DNA of 64,000 nt, from positions 24,310,501 through 24,374,500 of the forward strand of contig NC_056540.1 of the NCBI RefSeq assembly GCF_910596095.1, written 5' to 3'. The number at the start of each line of letters is the position of its first letter. Position 1 is the stretch's first letter. A program made the position numbers and the translations under genes. The notes below the pieces were generated by a model that was not told the origin of the DNA, made no database searches, and saw only the letters and a list, made by a program, of their open reading frames with translations. This document shows positions 22,931-35,969 of this stretch, piece by piece. Source of the stretch: Thunnus maccoyii (Eukaryota; Chordata; Actinopteri; Scombriformes; Scombridae).

Positions 22931-23652
22931 GCAGAGCAGGACCTTTACACTGCTCCCCAACTTTCTGCAGAGGTCCATAGCTCAGCTCGCTTTAACTTTA
23001 CAGTATATTATGTGCACAGACAGCGATAGGAGGACGTTTAGCATCAGTCAGAATGTGTTTTCTGAAAAGTCTCAGACTGCTCTCAAAAGTTGAGAAAGAT
23101 TTAGTTCTTGAGGAAAACAAACAATCTCAACTGCTTTTCATTTCAAAATATAAATTTCATGATGCATATTTGTTTATTTAAAACTAAAGTAAAACATGTA
23201 CACAAACATCAGTTTCATGGCATTGATAGATAGGCGTCATATGAGATGTTCAAGCCTTAAAAATGCAGATCAGATAAAAGTGGCAAATAGGAAACTTTTC
23301 TCATGGCTCATTCATTTCAAACCAACTCTTTCAAGATGAATCTTTTAAAAAGCCAGTTTGGGTGTCATCACAAGCTTGAGACAGTAAACAAGATATAGAA
23401 GATATGGTATGCTAAAGACTATTCTAAATGTTTAACTATTAGATGTTATTTTTGCAGCATGATGATTCATTTTCTTTTTTGAAATAATGATAAAAACAGA
23501 ATGATACACCAAACATCTTTTATCCAAAATTGACAAATCGTTATGTTACAGAGTTCAGAGGTGAAAGGCATGTGCTAGAACAGCTTAAACACTATTTTCA
23601 CAGATAATGTGACAGAGAAAAACTTAATATTAGAAACAATCTGGTGTGTGAA
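22931..23652. other. Convergent 3' spacer between genes F and C
   Basis: About 720 bases between the stop codons of two receptor genes pointing at each other; probably holds both 3' UTRs. Non-coding, conserved at 47642-48422 and in part at 5963-6512. Confidence 0.5.
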
Positions 23653-25477
23653 TTAATCTGATCCCTGAACCCTGACAGTATTGTAGACACAATTTTCTTC
23701 TGCTGCTTTTGCATTCCTTCTCCCTGCTTTGCCAGCTTTCTTCTTGGTGAAGGTTGGTGCAGAATAAACCAATGACTTCTCACATCTCTGAGGAAATAAA
23801 TCCCAAAATATTGTGAGATGGTAAGTCAATGTAAGGACGTGCAAACAGATAAAACATGCTTTTCAAGTTACATATTATCTTTAAATTCCTTACCTGCTGA
23901 CTTTGTTGACCACCACTGGCTGTTTCAGTATTTGTTTGCAGAGCAACAGCAGCTGGATTATAAAATAATAATATGACTTATACACAGCACTGTTGTGAAT
24001 ATAAAGATGTTTTAGCTGTTACTGAATACTGTTTGATAGATTAATGTTTGAGTAATTTCTCTTACCGTTCCAACAATCACAAGATTTTCTCTTGATGCAA
24101 TATATGAGGAAGGCTGTTACAACTAGACTTATAGCCAAAGCAGCACACAGCAGGTAGATAATTGTGTTGGCCTTCTGTAAATTCCACCTGCTGACAACTG
24201 AAGCATCATGAAAATAATAAAATAAAATTAATAATTTGATGTTACAAAGTAGCAATAACTGATTTATGGTATGTGAAAAGATGAAATGAAGAAGAATAAA
24301 TGTTTTTTGATAGTTGATCTAAATGGATTGTACTTGACTCCTAATAAAACACATAGAATAATTTCACCATTATATAAAAATTAATTTACCTTCAATTTCC
24401 AGTTTAGTTCCATTTCCAAATAATATCTCCCCACATGTGGCCACAGCACAGTAGTAAGTCCCAGCATCAGACGAGCTGACCTTCTTAGAGAAGTTGTAGA
24501 CACATTTATGTGGCGAACGAGTCTCAGGACTCTTTTGACATTCATCACCACTGTTTCCATGAGCGTAAATAAAACTGGGATGAGATTCATCTGATCCAGC
24601 TCTGAACCAGTACACTCTTTGTTCTTCTGGACACTTTTTATTCTCAGAGTCAGAGAGCACTGAACACTGGAGAGTCACAGAGTCTCCTGGATGGACTGAA
24701 TCAGATGGAAAGTCTTGAGTGATGGCAGTGATATCAGGTTCTGGTCCTGGGGAAGTGAAAATACAAATTATGAACATGTTTTATTCACTTTAATGAAAAC
24801 AGTTACACACATTCATTCATATACGAAGAACACTTTCTTATTAACTATGGAAACATTAAAATGTAAATATGTAAACTGCTGTTATAAATGGTGTTGACTG
24901 TAAGCAGATAAACTGATGATTACATTTAAGGAATGTGAAATCTTTGCTTGCTGACTTTTATTTACCTTTAATCCTCAGAAATGTTCCTTTCAATAATGTC
25001 ATGTTAAGTTTGTCTACTTTTATACAGTAATAAAGTCCAGTATCGCTTAGCTTAGCTTTATTTATATGCAGGACAAATGTCCCAGGCTCTTGTTTTGTTG
25101 TAATGCGAGTAATCTTATTAACACGATCATGATCAAAGGCAAATGTGCCTCCCAAGAATTCAGGTACGTTTCCAGAAACAAGCCTGATCCAGAACAAGGT
25201 TGCTTCGTACTCAGCTTTCTGGCGAGTACATGTCAGAGTCACATCATCACCAACAGTCTTTGTCACAAAGATCTGATTGTCTACGCATCCTAAAAAAAAA
25301 ACAAAAAACAAAAAAAACACTGAGCAACAATAAACAACAGACATAGCTTCATATATGCTTTCTGCTAAATTGCTGCAAGAAGATGACAATATAATAGAAA
25401 TATATCTGGAGTAAAGCTGACTTTATATACTTACGCCCAACTCTGAGCATGAGCAGGATATAAAATCCAAACAGCAT
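23653..25477 (-). CDS. nitr: NITR gene C (minus clade), complete, 349 aa
   Basis: Unit 2 partner of gene A, here with its full tail. Exons: leader 25435-25477, V 24966-25289, second Ig 24390-24746, helix 24066-24197, linker 23894-23952, tail with stop 23653-23787. The V domain (15-122) is two residues shorter than in A near KTVGDDVTLTC. It keeps the Cys pair, LFWIRL and J-like GTFLRIKG. Domain 2 (123-241) has six cysteines and FGNGTKLEIEG. The helix is uncharged. The tail (306-349) reads RCEKSLVYSAPTF then NCVYNTVRVQGSD, four residues longer than in B. There is no canonical ITIM: LVYSAP has Pro at +3, and CVYNTV has Cys at -2. No lesion seen. Confidence 0.92.
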
Positions 25478-25583
25478 TTTCTTGTTAATTCACGTAAGAC
25501 AGCAGTTAATTTAAAAAGGATCAGAGGATGATCCGCCTTCATGTAATCATATGAAATGGGAGGGAACAATTTTAGAACAATCT

Positions 25584-25591
25584 GATTGGCT
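25584..25591 (-). promoter_or_regulatory. CCAAT box upstream of gene C
   Basis: AGCCAATC on the minus strand, 107 bases before the ATG, as in genes A and E. Confidence 0.45.
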
Positions 25592-27982
25592 GCTTGTAAT
25601 GTTGACGTTTCCATGTACTACCACAGTGGAAATAATATCAGACATCTTTCCAACCTAAACACATGAAACAACAGCAACAGCAAGCCTTTGTTTCATGTTT
25701 CATGGTGGGTTTCTATTACTGACACTGAGAGTAAACACAAGAGATGATTTCATTCAATCTTGATGTGAACTACAATAATCTCAAACACTTGTTCATAACA
25801 TTTTATCTAGATTTCTACAATATTTGGATGGACTTTTCAGCTCATAGCTATGGTCAAGTTGTTTAGGACAGACACAAAAATCACCATAAATTGGATTTAA
25901 TTTTATCTTGTTGGGGTCATGTATCAAGAAAGGATGATTTGTCAGATTTTCATCAGTGAGAAGAAGTGACGTTTTTAGAGCATTGTTGTCATTACTATAA
26001 TATTTGTTGGCCAGTAGCCTGGTTTCTAGAAAAAAATATAGCAGGTGCTTTTTTTGTGATTCATGGGGTGATATATTGTCCATTTTCAGCATGATTTATC
26101 TCAGTCTTTTGTTTATACTAACCCTATAAACTCAAAATCAAACCAAAAGATGTTCAGAGATATCTTTCCAAACAAAACTTTGATGTTGAGAAATTCTGCA
26201 AAACCAAGTTTATGTTTAATGGTTGAGATTTCAATTGCTCAAGATTTCTATTACAGCAACTTACAATACTTACAATTTGTTTTTTGCTTCTTGTTCCTTC
26301 AGTTGGATTTTCGGCCTTCACTGTGCAGAGTTTTACACTGGAAGGCTGTTTTCACATTCATCCACTAAAGAGGGAAAGTTTCTCTGTGCTTGTTGAAAAT
26401 CTGAGTTTAAGGGGTTGGCCTACAAGCATGATTTGTGACATCACAAGTCTTTTGTAAGCTAATGTAGTCCAATTTATACAAGTGTGATGTGGACACTTGA
26501 AGCCTCCAGTGCACATACACAGAGAATCGACTTTCTGTGAAGTAGGACACATCTTGTTTCCAGCAGTTAAAATTTTGAAATGAACAGTATTTACATATTC
26601 ATAGACTTTTCAATGAGGGAGAAGGAGGAGATGTTATTTTAAGCATTTTAATGAGGTAATTGGACTTTTTTTGTGGTAAAACAAATTAGATACACATTAT
26701 TATTACATGCAGAGCATTCTTTATATATCTTACAACATGCCCAGAGGGAGTCTTTAAGCAAAACTACTTGTTTAAGGTTAGGGAAAGATGATCATAACAA
26801 CAAATAAACCACAGTATGATGACAGACATACTATGACAAACGTCTGGCAGATGACAGACACAATGCTTCATGAACGGCACACTACTTCCTGCACTGGAAC
26901 TGAACATTAGCACTGGATGTTAATTTCAGTACCTACTGCAGAAACGTCTACATAATACTTAGTACTTATTGCCATGTTCAAGATGTGCATTTAAGAATGG
27001 TAGGATTCATATAAAAATGACAATATTGCCTTTCAATAAGCATTAAACATAAAATAGTGATGTCTTTATGTCTTTTAGTTATCAAATAGTTTTGTGCTGC
27101 AGCATGGCACTAACATTTCCAGAGATGCAGCTAGATTGGATTTGATCAAAACATATGTAAATTGCTCTTTCTGCACATCACTGCAGTCTTTTAGTGAAAG
27201 TCAGATGACTCAATAAACAGAAGATAACATTTACAATAACCTTTTCAGCTAAATGTTAATGTTAAATGAAGTACTGATGCCACTAGCATATCAATAAAAA
27301 CATCACACATAATATATCTGTAAATATAGACGCCTATGTCTCCTGATCTGACATAAAATTCTGCAACAATGTCTGTAGCATTCAGTTAAATACGATTTAT
27401 TGATGTCTTTGATTTGTGTACAATTTAAAAAATGCATGTAGCCATTTGCCACACTGACAGAAAAAGATAGAGGGGCTGTCTTGAATGTTGTGGGAGGCAG
27501 CCAATCCAGATGTTCACATCATCAATGATGACCCGCCCACTTTGTCTGTCACTCACATCAGCAGGAAGAGCTGATGATTCTAATCAGGGGGCTGGTGAAA
27601 GGAGAGCAGAGCACAACTCTATTGCAGCGCTATCACAGAAACTGATTGAGCTGCAGATCGTTCTGACTCAACTAACCTGCATGTTTTGATGTGAGGAAGG
27701 GGACTCGTGTGAAAAGGGGAGAAAATCATAAATAACCCAGCTGAGATTTGAACCCAAGACCTTGTTGTTGTGAGGAAGCATGTTCATCACTGAGCGATTA
27801 TCCAAAAACTGCAGTAAGATTGTAAAATGCCACCTTGCTACCCCATGAACAGTGGTGGACACATTCATAATAACAAGGACAAAACCACCTGAAACTATAA
27901 TGCAGTCAAGTGCAACACCACAAGCTCTGGTATCAAAAAAATACAAAAGTGGAGGTTTCTAACACTCTACTTCCTTCACCTA
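25592..27982. other. 5' flank of gene C, duplicate of 1641-4042
   Basis: Same order as unit 1: flank, MITE-like repeat (about 26255-26757), unassigned stretch, then the shared upstream block with a tRNA-like segment (27738-27800). Differences from unit 1 are scattered substitutions and small indels. No gene seen. Confidence 0.5.
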
Positions 27983-29780
27983 CTTTTGTATTTATGTATT
28001 CATTGGGACCATATACAGTGTTAAACATAAATGTTACCATTTGATGTACTATACCAGAGTTAGCTTATAGCTAATTTTCATCTGCAGTCCCTTAGGCAGG
28101 TCACAATTAAAACATATAACAGCACAATAACAAACAGTACAAAGCAAAGAACACACAGGACACATAATACAAAATACAAAGCTACACACAATAGGACATC
28201 ACATACACCCACAAAGTCAACTAGAAATTAATAATGTAAGCTTGTCAAATTAAAGGAAGATTATTTGCGCTCATGAGAAGACCATGAGATGAAATTCAGA
28301 GTCAGTGATAACAGAGCTGAGTAGTTTTTAGCAGATTTTTTAATTTGGTTTTGAACGTACTGATGGAACTGCAGCTCTTCATATCATCAGGCCAGACATT
28401 CCACTGAGTTGTGACTTTCACAGAGAAAGCTGATTGCCCAAGTCACATGATGAAGGAGGGGCCAGACCATTTAAAATTTTCATAAAATAGGCACAAATTT
28501 GAGAATAATTTAAAATTATTTTTCCAGTACCCTACAATGATGGAAATGCATTGGCTTTTTGTACAGAGTTTTTAAAGTTTGTTTGTATAAGGACTCAAGA
28601 GGTCTTATGGCTTTTTCTCCAGCCTGCCCCCAACATGTGATGCAATAAGACATATGGGAAAAGAATCATAGCATGCATAAATATCTTGGCTGTGTACAAA
28701 GAGAGACAGTTTGTAATATGTCTAAAATTTGCTAAATTGTACTTTATGGTTTTAATTATTTTTTTAAACATGCTTCTTAAAGTTCAAATTTGGATCCAGT
28801 GTCACACCAAGATATTTAAAATCAGTGACTATGTCAATCCTTTCACCTTTGATGAGAATATCAGTGTTAGGAGGTTGAACCATGGTTTTAGAGAAAAACA
28901 TATCTTCTGTCTTGTTTACATTTAGACTCAGACATGATTGATCAAGCCAATGTGTGATCCTTTCCAATGCCATTGTTTAGCAGCAGCTAACTCAACTGTT
29001 TTTGCATGCATGTACACAACAGTGTCATCTGCATACAGTTGCAGTTCTACATCATGACACTATTGAGAGAGATCATTAATTTATAGGCTAAATAATAGGG
29101 GACCTAACACTGACCCTTGTAGAACACCTATTGTGCACTTCATGTTACTGGACAGTGTGTCACAAACTTTAACACATTGTATCCTATTAGATAATGATGA
29201 GGACCTCCGTGCCAGTGCTCTAGATGAGAAGTTAAATTTAGAGAGTTTCGACATTAAAACATCATGATCGACTGTATCGAACACTTTACTCAGATCTAAA
29301 AACACAGCACCAACTACTCCTCCTTTATCAAGTCTTGATTTAATTTGCTCTATTAAGTGCAAGGTAGCAGTTTCAGTGGAATGATTTGCTCTAAAGCCAA
29401 ATTGCATACGATGTAGACCAAAATTGCTTGTATTAAGAAATTTTGTCTGTTGTTCAATGACAACTTTCTCAGCAACCTTTGATAGTACTGGCAGTATACT
29501 TATTGGTCTGTAGTTACTGGCTTCAAGGTGGTCTCCAGATTTAAAAATAGGCGTGACAATGGCACATTTCCAGTCATCAGGAAGGGAGCTGTATTTAAAA
29601 GACAAGCTAATTAAATGAGCAGTGGGTGGAGTTAAAATATCACTGTGTACTTTAACAAACGTGGTGTCAAATTGGAAAGCATCTCTACATTTGGAGCTTT
29701 TTAAGGAGCTGATGATTTTGTTTACCTTTAACTCATCAGTCTCTACTGGCTTGAAAACCTCAAGACTCAAGAAATAATAC
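27983..29780 (-). mobile_element. 5'-truncated LINE (jockey/CR1/Rex1-like), copy 2
   Basis: Duplicate of the LINE at 4043-5834. The RT frame is better kept here: 29081 to about 29790 is open through DDWKCAIVTPIF, NYRPISILP, GFRANHSTETA, FLDLSKVFDTVDHD and GVLQGSVLGPLLFSL. It then stops before YADD, so it is still non-functional. The 5' boundary coincides with the relic NITR exon in both copies. Confidence 0.8.
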
Positions 29781-29802
29781 AAAAACATATTATTTTTTGC
29801 AG

Positions 29803-29902
29803 GATGGTCAAGCAAAGGCAGTGAAATATGCAGTGCTAGATTTCTCCACAAGGAAATTGAAAAGAGGGAATAAAATGGGGAGAGAGTACACACAGGAGTG
29901 TG
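29803..29902 (+). pseudogene. Relic ITIM exon of a lost plus-clade NITR, copy 2
   Basis: Duplicate of the relic at 5863. Acceptor TTTTTTGCAG, then DGQAKAVKYAVLDFSTRKL with VKYAVL intact. The 3' breakpoint is the same, joining to AAATTTCATGATGC. The gene was therefore already lost before the 24 kb duplication. Confidence 0.8.
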
Positions 29903-30420
29903 ACTTAAATTTCATGATGCATATTTGTTTAATTTAAGCTTAAGTAAAACATGCACACAAACATCATATGAAATGTTCAAGCCATAAAAATGTAGATAAG
30001 ATAAAAGAGGCAAATAGGAAACTCTCCTCATGGCTAATTAAATTCAAACCAACTCTTTTAAGATGAATCTTTTAAAGCCAGTTTGGGTGTCATCACAAAC
30101 TTGAAACATTAAACAACATTTAAAACATATGATATGCTAAAGGCTATTCTAAATGTTTAACTATTAAATGTTGTTATTTTTGCATCATGATGATTAATTT
30201 TCTTTTCTGAAGTGGTAAGATTCAAAGATATTAAACAATGATACAAACAGAATGATACACAAAATATCTTTCATCCAAAATAATAAAAAAAATCATTATG
30301 TTACAGAGTTCAGAGGTGAAAGGCATGTGCTAGAGCAGCTTAAACACTATTTTCACAGACAATGTGACAGAGAAAAACTTAATATTACAATCAATTAGCA
30401 AATCTGAATTGATCTAACCC
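29903..30420. other. Convergent 3' spacer next to pseudogene D
   Basis: Duplicate of 5963-6512 with a small deletion near 29965, which removes the TTTCAGGGCACTGATAATAG region. Non-coding. Confidence 0.5.
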
Positions 30421-32204
30421 CTAAGCCCTGACAGTATCGTAGACGCAATCTTTTTCCATTGCTTTTGCATTCCTTCTCCTTGCTTTGCCAGCGTTCTTCT
30501 TGGTAAAGGTTGGTGCAGAATAAACCAATGAGGTCTTACATCTCTGAGGAAATAAATCCCCAAATATTGTGAGATGGCAAGTCAATGTAAGGATGTGAAA
30601 ACAGATAAAACATGCTTTTCAAGTTACATATTATCTTAAATTCTTAAATTCCTTACCTGCTAACCTTGTTGGCCACCACTGGCTGTTTCAGCATTTGTTT
30701 GCAGAGCAACGGCAGCTGTATTATAAAAGAATAATAATACTAACATGACCTATTCAAAGCACTGATGTGAATCTAAAGATGTTATAGCTGTTACTAAATA
30801 CTGTTTGATAGATTAATGTTTGAGTAATTTCTCTTACCATTGCAACAATCACAAGATTTTTTTCTTGATGCAATATATGAGGAAGGCTGTTACAACCAGA
30901 TTTATAGCCAAAGCAGCACACAGCAGGTAGATAATTGTGTTGGCCTTCTGTAAATCCCACCTGCTGACAACTGAAGCATCATGAAAATAGATTAATAAAT
31001 AAAGAAACAATTTAAGATTAAGAAATAGCAATAAATAATTTATGGTATGTGATAAGATGAAATGAAGAAGAACAAATATTTTTTGATAGTTGATCTAAAC
31101 GGATTGTACTTGACTCCAAATAAAACACATAGATAGGGTAATTTCACCATTATATAGAAATTAATTTACCTTCAATTTCCAGTTTAGTTCCATTTCCAAA
31201 TAATATCTCCCCACATGTGGCCACAGCACAGTAGTAAGTCCCAGCATCAGAGGAGCTGACGTTCTTAGAGAAGCTGTAGAAACATTTCTGTGGAGAGCGA
31301 GTCTCAGGACTCTTTTGACATTCATCACCACTGTTTCCATGAGAGTAAATAAAACTGGGATGAGATTCATCTGATCCAGCTCATCTCTCAGAGAGCACTG
31401 AACACTGGAAAGTCACAGAGTCTCCTGGATGGACTGGATCAGATGGAAAGTCTTGAGTGATGGCAGTGATATCAGGTTCTGGTCCTGGGGAAGTGAAAAT
31501 ACAAATTACGAACATGTTTTACTCACTTTAATGAAAACAGTTACACACATTCATTCTTATACGAAGAACACTTTCATATAATCTATGGAAACATTAAAAT
31601 GTAAATATGTAAACTGCTGTTATAAATGGTGTTGAATGTAAGCAGATAAACTGATGATTACATTTAAGGAATGTGAAATCTTTGCTTGCTGACTTTTATT
31701 TACCTTTAATCCTCAGAAATGTTCCTTTCAATAATGTCATGTTAAGTAGGTGTACTTTTATACAGTAATAAAGTCCAGTATCGCTTAGCTTAGCTTTATT
31801 TATATGCAGGACAAATGTCCCAGGCTCTTGTTTTGCTGTAATGCGAGTAGTCTTATCAACACCATCATAATCAAAGGCTAATGTTCCTCCCAAGAATTCA
31901 GGTAGCCTGATCCAGAACAAGGTTGTTGCTCCAGACTCAGCTTTCTGGCGGATACATGTCAGAGTCACATCATCTCCAACATCAACAGTCTTTGTCACAA
32001 AGATCTGATTGTCTGCACATCCTGAAAAAAAGATAAAAAATAAACACAGAACAATAATAAACAACAGATATGGCTTCATGTATGCTTTCTGCTAAATTGC
32101 TGCAAGAAGATGACAATATAATTGAAATAAATCTAGAGTAAAGCTGACTTTATATACTTACGCCCAACTCGGAGCATGAGCAAGATATAAAATACAAACA
32201 GCAT
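30421..32204 (-). pseudogene. nitr: NITR gene D (minus clade), disrupted copy of gene B
   Basis: Same six exons as B: leader 32162-32204, V 31704-32021, second Ig 31170-31484, helix 30838-30970, linker 30657-30715, tail 30421-30543, with splice sites kept. Three changes set it apart. The V domain lacks five residues (VSGNV after FWIRL), in frame. Domain 2 lost 42 bases, which removes the YWFR core and leaves an in-frame TGA after CSVLSER. Exon 4 has one extra T in a run, shifting the frame to IYCIKKKIL and a stop just after the helix. A full receptor cannot be made. Skipping exon 3 would keep phase, but the helix exon shift would still cut off the tail. Probably a recent pseudogene, since the rest matches B closely. 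Confidence 0.88.
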
Positions 32205-32303
32205 TTCTTGTTAATTAAGGTAAGACAGCAGTTAATTCAAACAGGATCAGAAGATGGTCCGCCTTAATGTAATCATATGAAATGGGAGGGAACAATGTCT
32301 GCT

Positions 32304-32311
32304 GATTGGCT
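32304..32311 (-). promoter_or_regulatory. CCAAT box upstream of pseudogene D
   Basis: AGCCAATC on the minus strand, 100 bases before the D ATG. The promoter region looks intact although the coding part is broken. Confidence 0.4.
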
Positions 32312-33460
32312 GCTTGTTATGTTGGCATTTCAGTGTACTACCACAGTGGAAATAATATCAGACATCTTTCCATCCTAAACACATGAAACAACACCAACAG
32401 CAAGCTTTTGTTTCATGTTTCATGGTGGGTTTCTATTACTGACACTGAGAGTAAACACAAGAGATGATTTCATTCAATCTTGAAGTGAACTACAATAATC
32501 TCAAACACTCATGTTTTTTTTCTAGATTTCCACAATATTTGGATGGACTTTTCAGCTGATAGTTATGGTCAAGTTGTTTAGGACAGACACAAAAATCACC
32601 ATAAATTGGATTTAATTTTATCCTGATGGGGTCATGCATCAAGGAACATTTGGATGATTTGTCAGATTTTCATTTGTGGGAAGAAGTGACACTTTTAGAG
32701 CATTGTTGTCATTACTACCATATTTATTGGCCAGTAGCCTGATATCCAGAATCCCTAAAAAACATAGCAGGTGCTTTTTTTTGTGATTGATGGGGTGATA
32801 TATTGTCCATTTCCAGAATGATTTATCTCAGTGTTTTGTCTATACTAACCCTATCAAACTCAAAATCAAACTAAAAGATGCTCAGAGACATCTCTCCAAA
32901 CAAAACTTTGATGTTGAGTAATTCTGCAAACCCAAGATTATATTTAATGGTGGAGATTTCAAGTGTTCAATGTCTTTTATTTTATTTTTTACTGCAACTT
33001 AAAGTCCCCCTCCACTCAAAAATGTTTTTTGCTTATTGTTCCTTCAGTTGGATGGTCGGCCTTCACTGTGCAGAATGATGTGCATAGTCTGACACTAGAA
33101 GGCTGTCTTCACGTTTATCTACTAAAGAGGGAAAGTTTCTCTGTGCCTGTTTAAGAGGTGGGCCTATGTGCATGATTTGTGACATCACAAAGATGGAGGG
33201 GCCATTTTGAATATTGTAGGAGGCAGCCAATCCAGATGTTCCACATCATCAATGATGACCCGCCCACTGTGCCTGTCAGTCACATCAGCAGGAAGAGCTG
33301 ACGACTCCAGTCAGGGGGCTGGTGAAAGGAGAGCAGAGCACAACGCTGTCACAGAAACGAATTCAGCTGCATGCAGTTTAGAATTCTGACTCAACTAACC
33401 TGCATGTTTTGATATGAGGAAGGGGACTTGTGTGAAAAGGGGAGAAAAATCACAAATAAA
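32312..33460. other. 5' flank of pseudogene D
   Basis: Duplicate of 8453-9600, including the truncated MITE-like repeat (about 32998-33190) and the start of the shared upstream block. No gene seen. Confidence 0.4.
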
Positions 33461-33466
33461 ATAACA

Positions 33467-34420
33467 TCAAGATTTGAACGCAAGACCTTGTTGTTGAGAG
33501 GCAGCATGTTAATCATTGAGAGACTTTCCCAAAAGGGTGTTTTTTGTAGTAAAAGGAAGTTTTGCACATGCAGTAAAACAATAAAAATTCCACCTTGCTA
33601 CCCCATGAACAGTGGTGGACACATTCATAATAACAAAACAGAACCAGCTGACACTATAATGCAGTCAAGTGCAACACCACAGGCTCTGGTATAAAAAAAA
33701 GACAAGCATGGAGGTTTCTAACGCTCTACTTCCTTCACCTACTTGTATGTAGGTGTACTTGTATAGAGAATGAAACTAGATAGACTGATAATGTAAAGGG
33801 TCAAAACTGCAGCAACACTTGTCTGCATTTCTGTTTGTGGTTAAGTCAGACGGTCTGACAAAAAATTGTTCTTACTACTACAAGTGTTGAACGGCACATC
33901 AAAATGACTATACTGTACACAATGCTGTGTAATAAAATAAATAAATAAATAAAATAATCCAGCAGAGATTTGAACCCAAGACCTTGTTGTTGTGAGCCAG
34001 CATGTTAATCACTGAGAGACAAAAGGGTGTTTTTTGTAATAAAAGGAAGTTTTTCACATGCAGTAAAACAGTAAAAATACCACCTTACTACCCCATGAAC
34101 AGTGGTGGACACATTCACAATAACAGAACCAGTTGACATGATAATGCAGTCAAGTGCAACACCACAGGCTCTGGTATCAAAAGAATACAACAGTGGAGGT
34201 TTCTGACACTCTACTTCCTTCACCTACTTATATGTAAGTGTAGGTGTATAGAGAATAACGTTAGATAAATTGTTAATGTAAAGGGTCAAAACTGCAGCAA
34301 AACTTGCCTGAAGATGCTTTCTGTTTGTGGTTAAGTCTGACAGTCTGAGTACTACAAGTGTTGAACAACACATCAAAATTATCGTACTGTACAGATAAAC
34401 CAGTGGTTCCCTGACACAGT
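33467..34420. repeat. Direct tandem duplication, unit 2 copy
   Basis: Same pair of 490-496 bp copies as 9609-10560, each starting with a tRNA-like stretch (33467-33523 and 33960-34020). Its presence in both units shows it arose before the 24 kb duplication. Confidence 0.65.
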
Positions 34421-35960
34421 GGTGTGTCCAGCAAGGTGGATACAGGAACAGTAACAACTGCAGTAAATACTTTCATGTACTTTGTGTCCTGCTTTGTACT
34501 TTCTGCTTTTTCTTTTTGTGCACAGTACTGCTTGCAACCACAACACAAACAGACACAGATAAACACGTATTCACAGTCAACACTGGCCAACAAATGATGC
34601 ATGGAAAGTTAGGTGTTATTGTGGTTGGGCTTTCAATGTAAGGTGTTGTTTTCATTGGTAGTTGCTGTGAGAGAGGGAGTGCTCATTCACTGGTCCCACC
34701 CCAGTCGATTTCAACCATGATCTGAAAGTTAAGTTTGCCTGATTATTATTTGACCTCCTTGTTAAAGTCTCTTCATGTGTGTATGGTTGTACCTTTAAAA
34801 ACAATTTGTATTTACAGACATTATTTGTCCTTAAAATGAGCATTTCAAACAATAATTTCAATTTGTTCAATAAAAATGAGACTGCCGAAACCTCTTGCAG
34901 CTTGTCTGTCCTGCTTTAACCTCACCACCTACAGTATATCCTGTTGCAGCTCACAGTCAGGTCTGTTCTGAGTAAACAGCCTCAGTTGTTGGTCAACGGG
35001 CGGAGAAATGGCCCACCACAGCTTTTGTCATTCAGTATAGCTGTAACATGTGGCTTTGCTCGCCTGTTCTCAAGACAGAATGTATTTACAAAGTGCTATG
35101 AGACAAGAAAGATGGAGGTGTTTATTCCTTTGAGTAGCTGTCTCCTTACATTTTTATGCTGCATATTTTTAGTAAACATTTTCTTTAACAAAGAAACATC
35201 AACTTACCTGTGAGTTCTCCACATCTCTTGACTTTCTGTGTAGGTTTGGCCACGTTTCCTCAGGCTTTCCCCTGCAACTGCCCCTCAGACCAGCAGACTA
35301 CCACTGATGCTGTAGTTAATATTATTTCAAATGTCTTGTTTCCTCCTCTTAAACCTGATTTGAACATCCAAATTCTACCAAATACAGGCTTGGAATTAAA
35401 TTAGTAATGTCCTCATTAGGCTATTCATCTGCTTTACTGGAGATTACACAAACTGCAGGTTCAGGATGACATTAGCTTAACTTAATGCAAACACTGAAGC
35501 ACTCTGTGTGATGCACCAAAAATGCTCAGCAGTATAGTAAACATCATGGGACAACGCAGGTCCTGGATGTGCTTGTAACAATAAATTTGTAATAACAGTC
35601 ATATCAATATCACTTATCAGGCAGCAGCTCACTAATGTTTTTCACCTTTCTGGTTTACTTCACTACCTGCGGAGATCTTGTGATTCCCGTTCCCACTGGA
35701 GCAGAGGGAAACCCTGAAAACCCTCTGCATGTAAATGGGAATATTAGTGGAATATTCATTCTCATTAGCCATGTAAACAGCTTATTAGGAAAATTGCCAA
35801 AAACTGTGTACCCAAAATTATTGGGGTTTTGTCTTTACTCTGTGGACAGGATCATAGGCGCCTGGTTATGTTTTAAAATGGGGAAGCAAACTTGGAAAGA
35901 TAACTAATTGTTTGCGGGGGTCTAGGGGAGTTATTCTCAGTAGCACCATTAGCTGATGTA
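34421..35960. other. Intergenic, repeats only
   Basis: Duplicate of 10561-12110 with few substitutions and a small deletion near 35080. No supported gene. Confidence 0.4.
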
Positions 35961-35969
35961 GTTGTAGTT

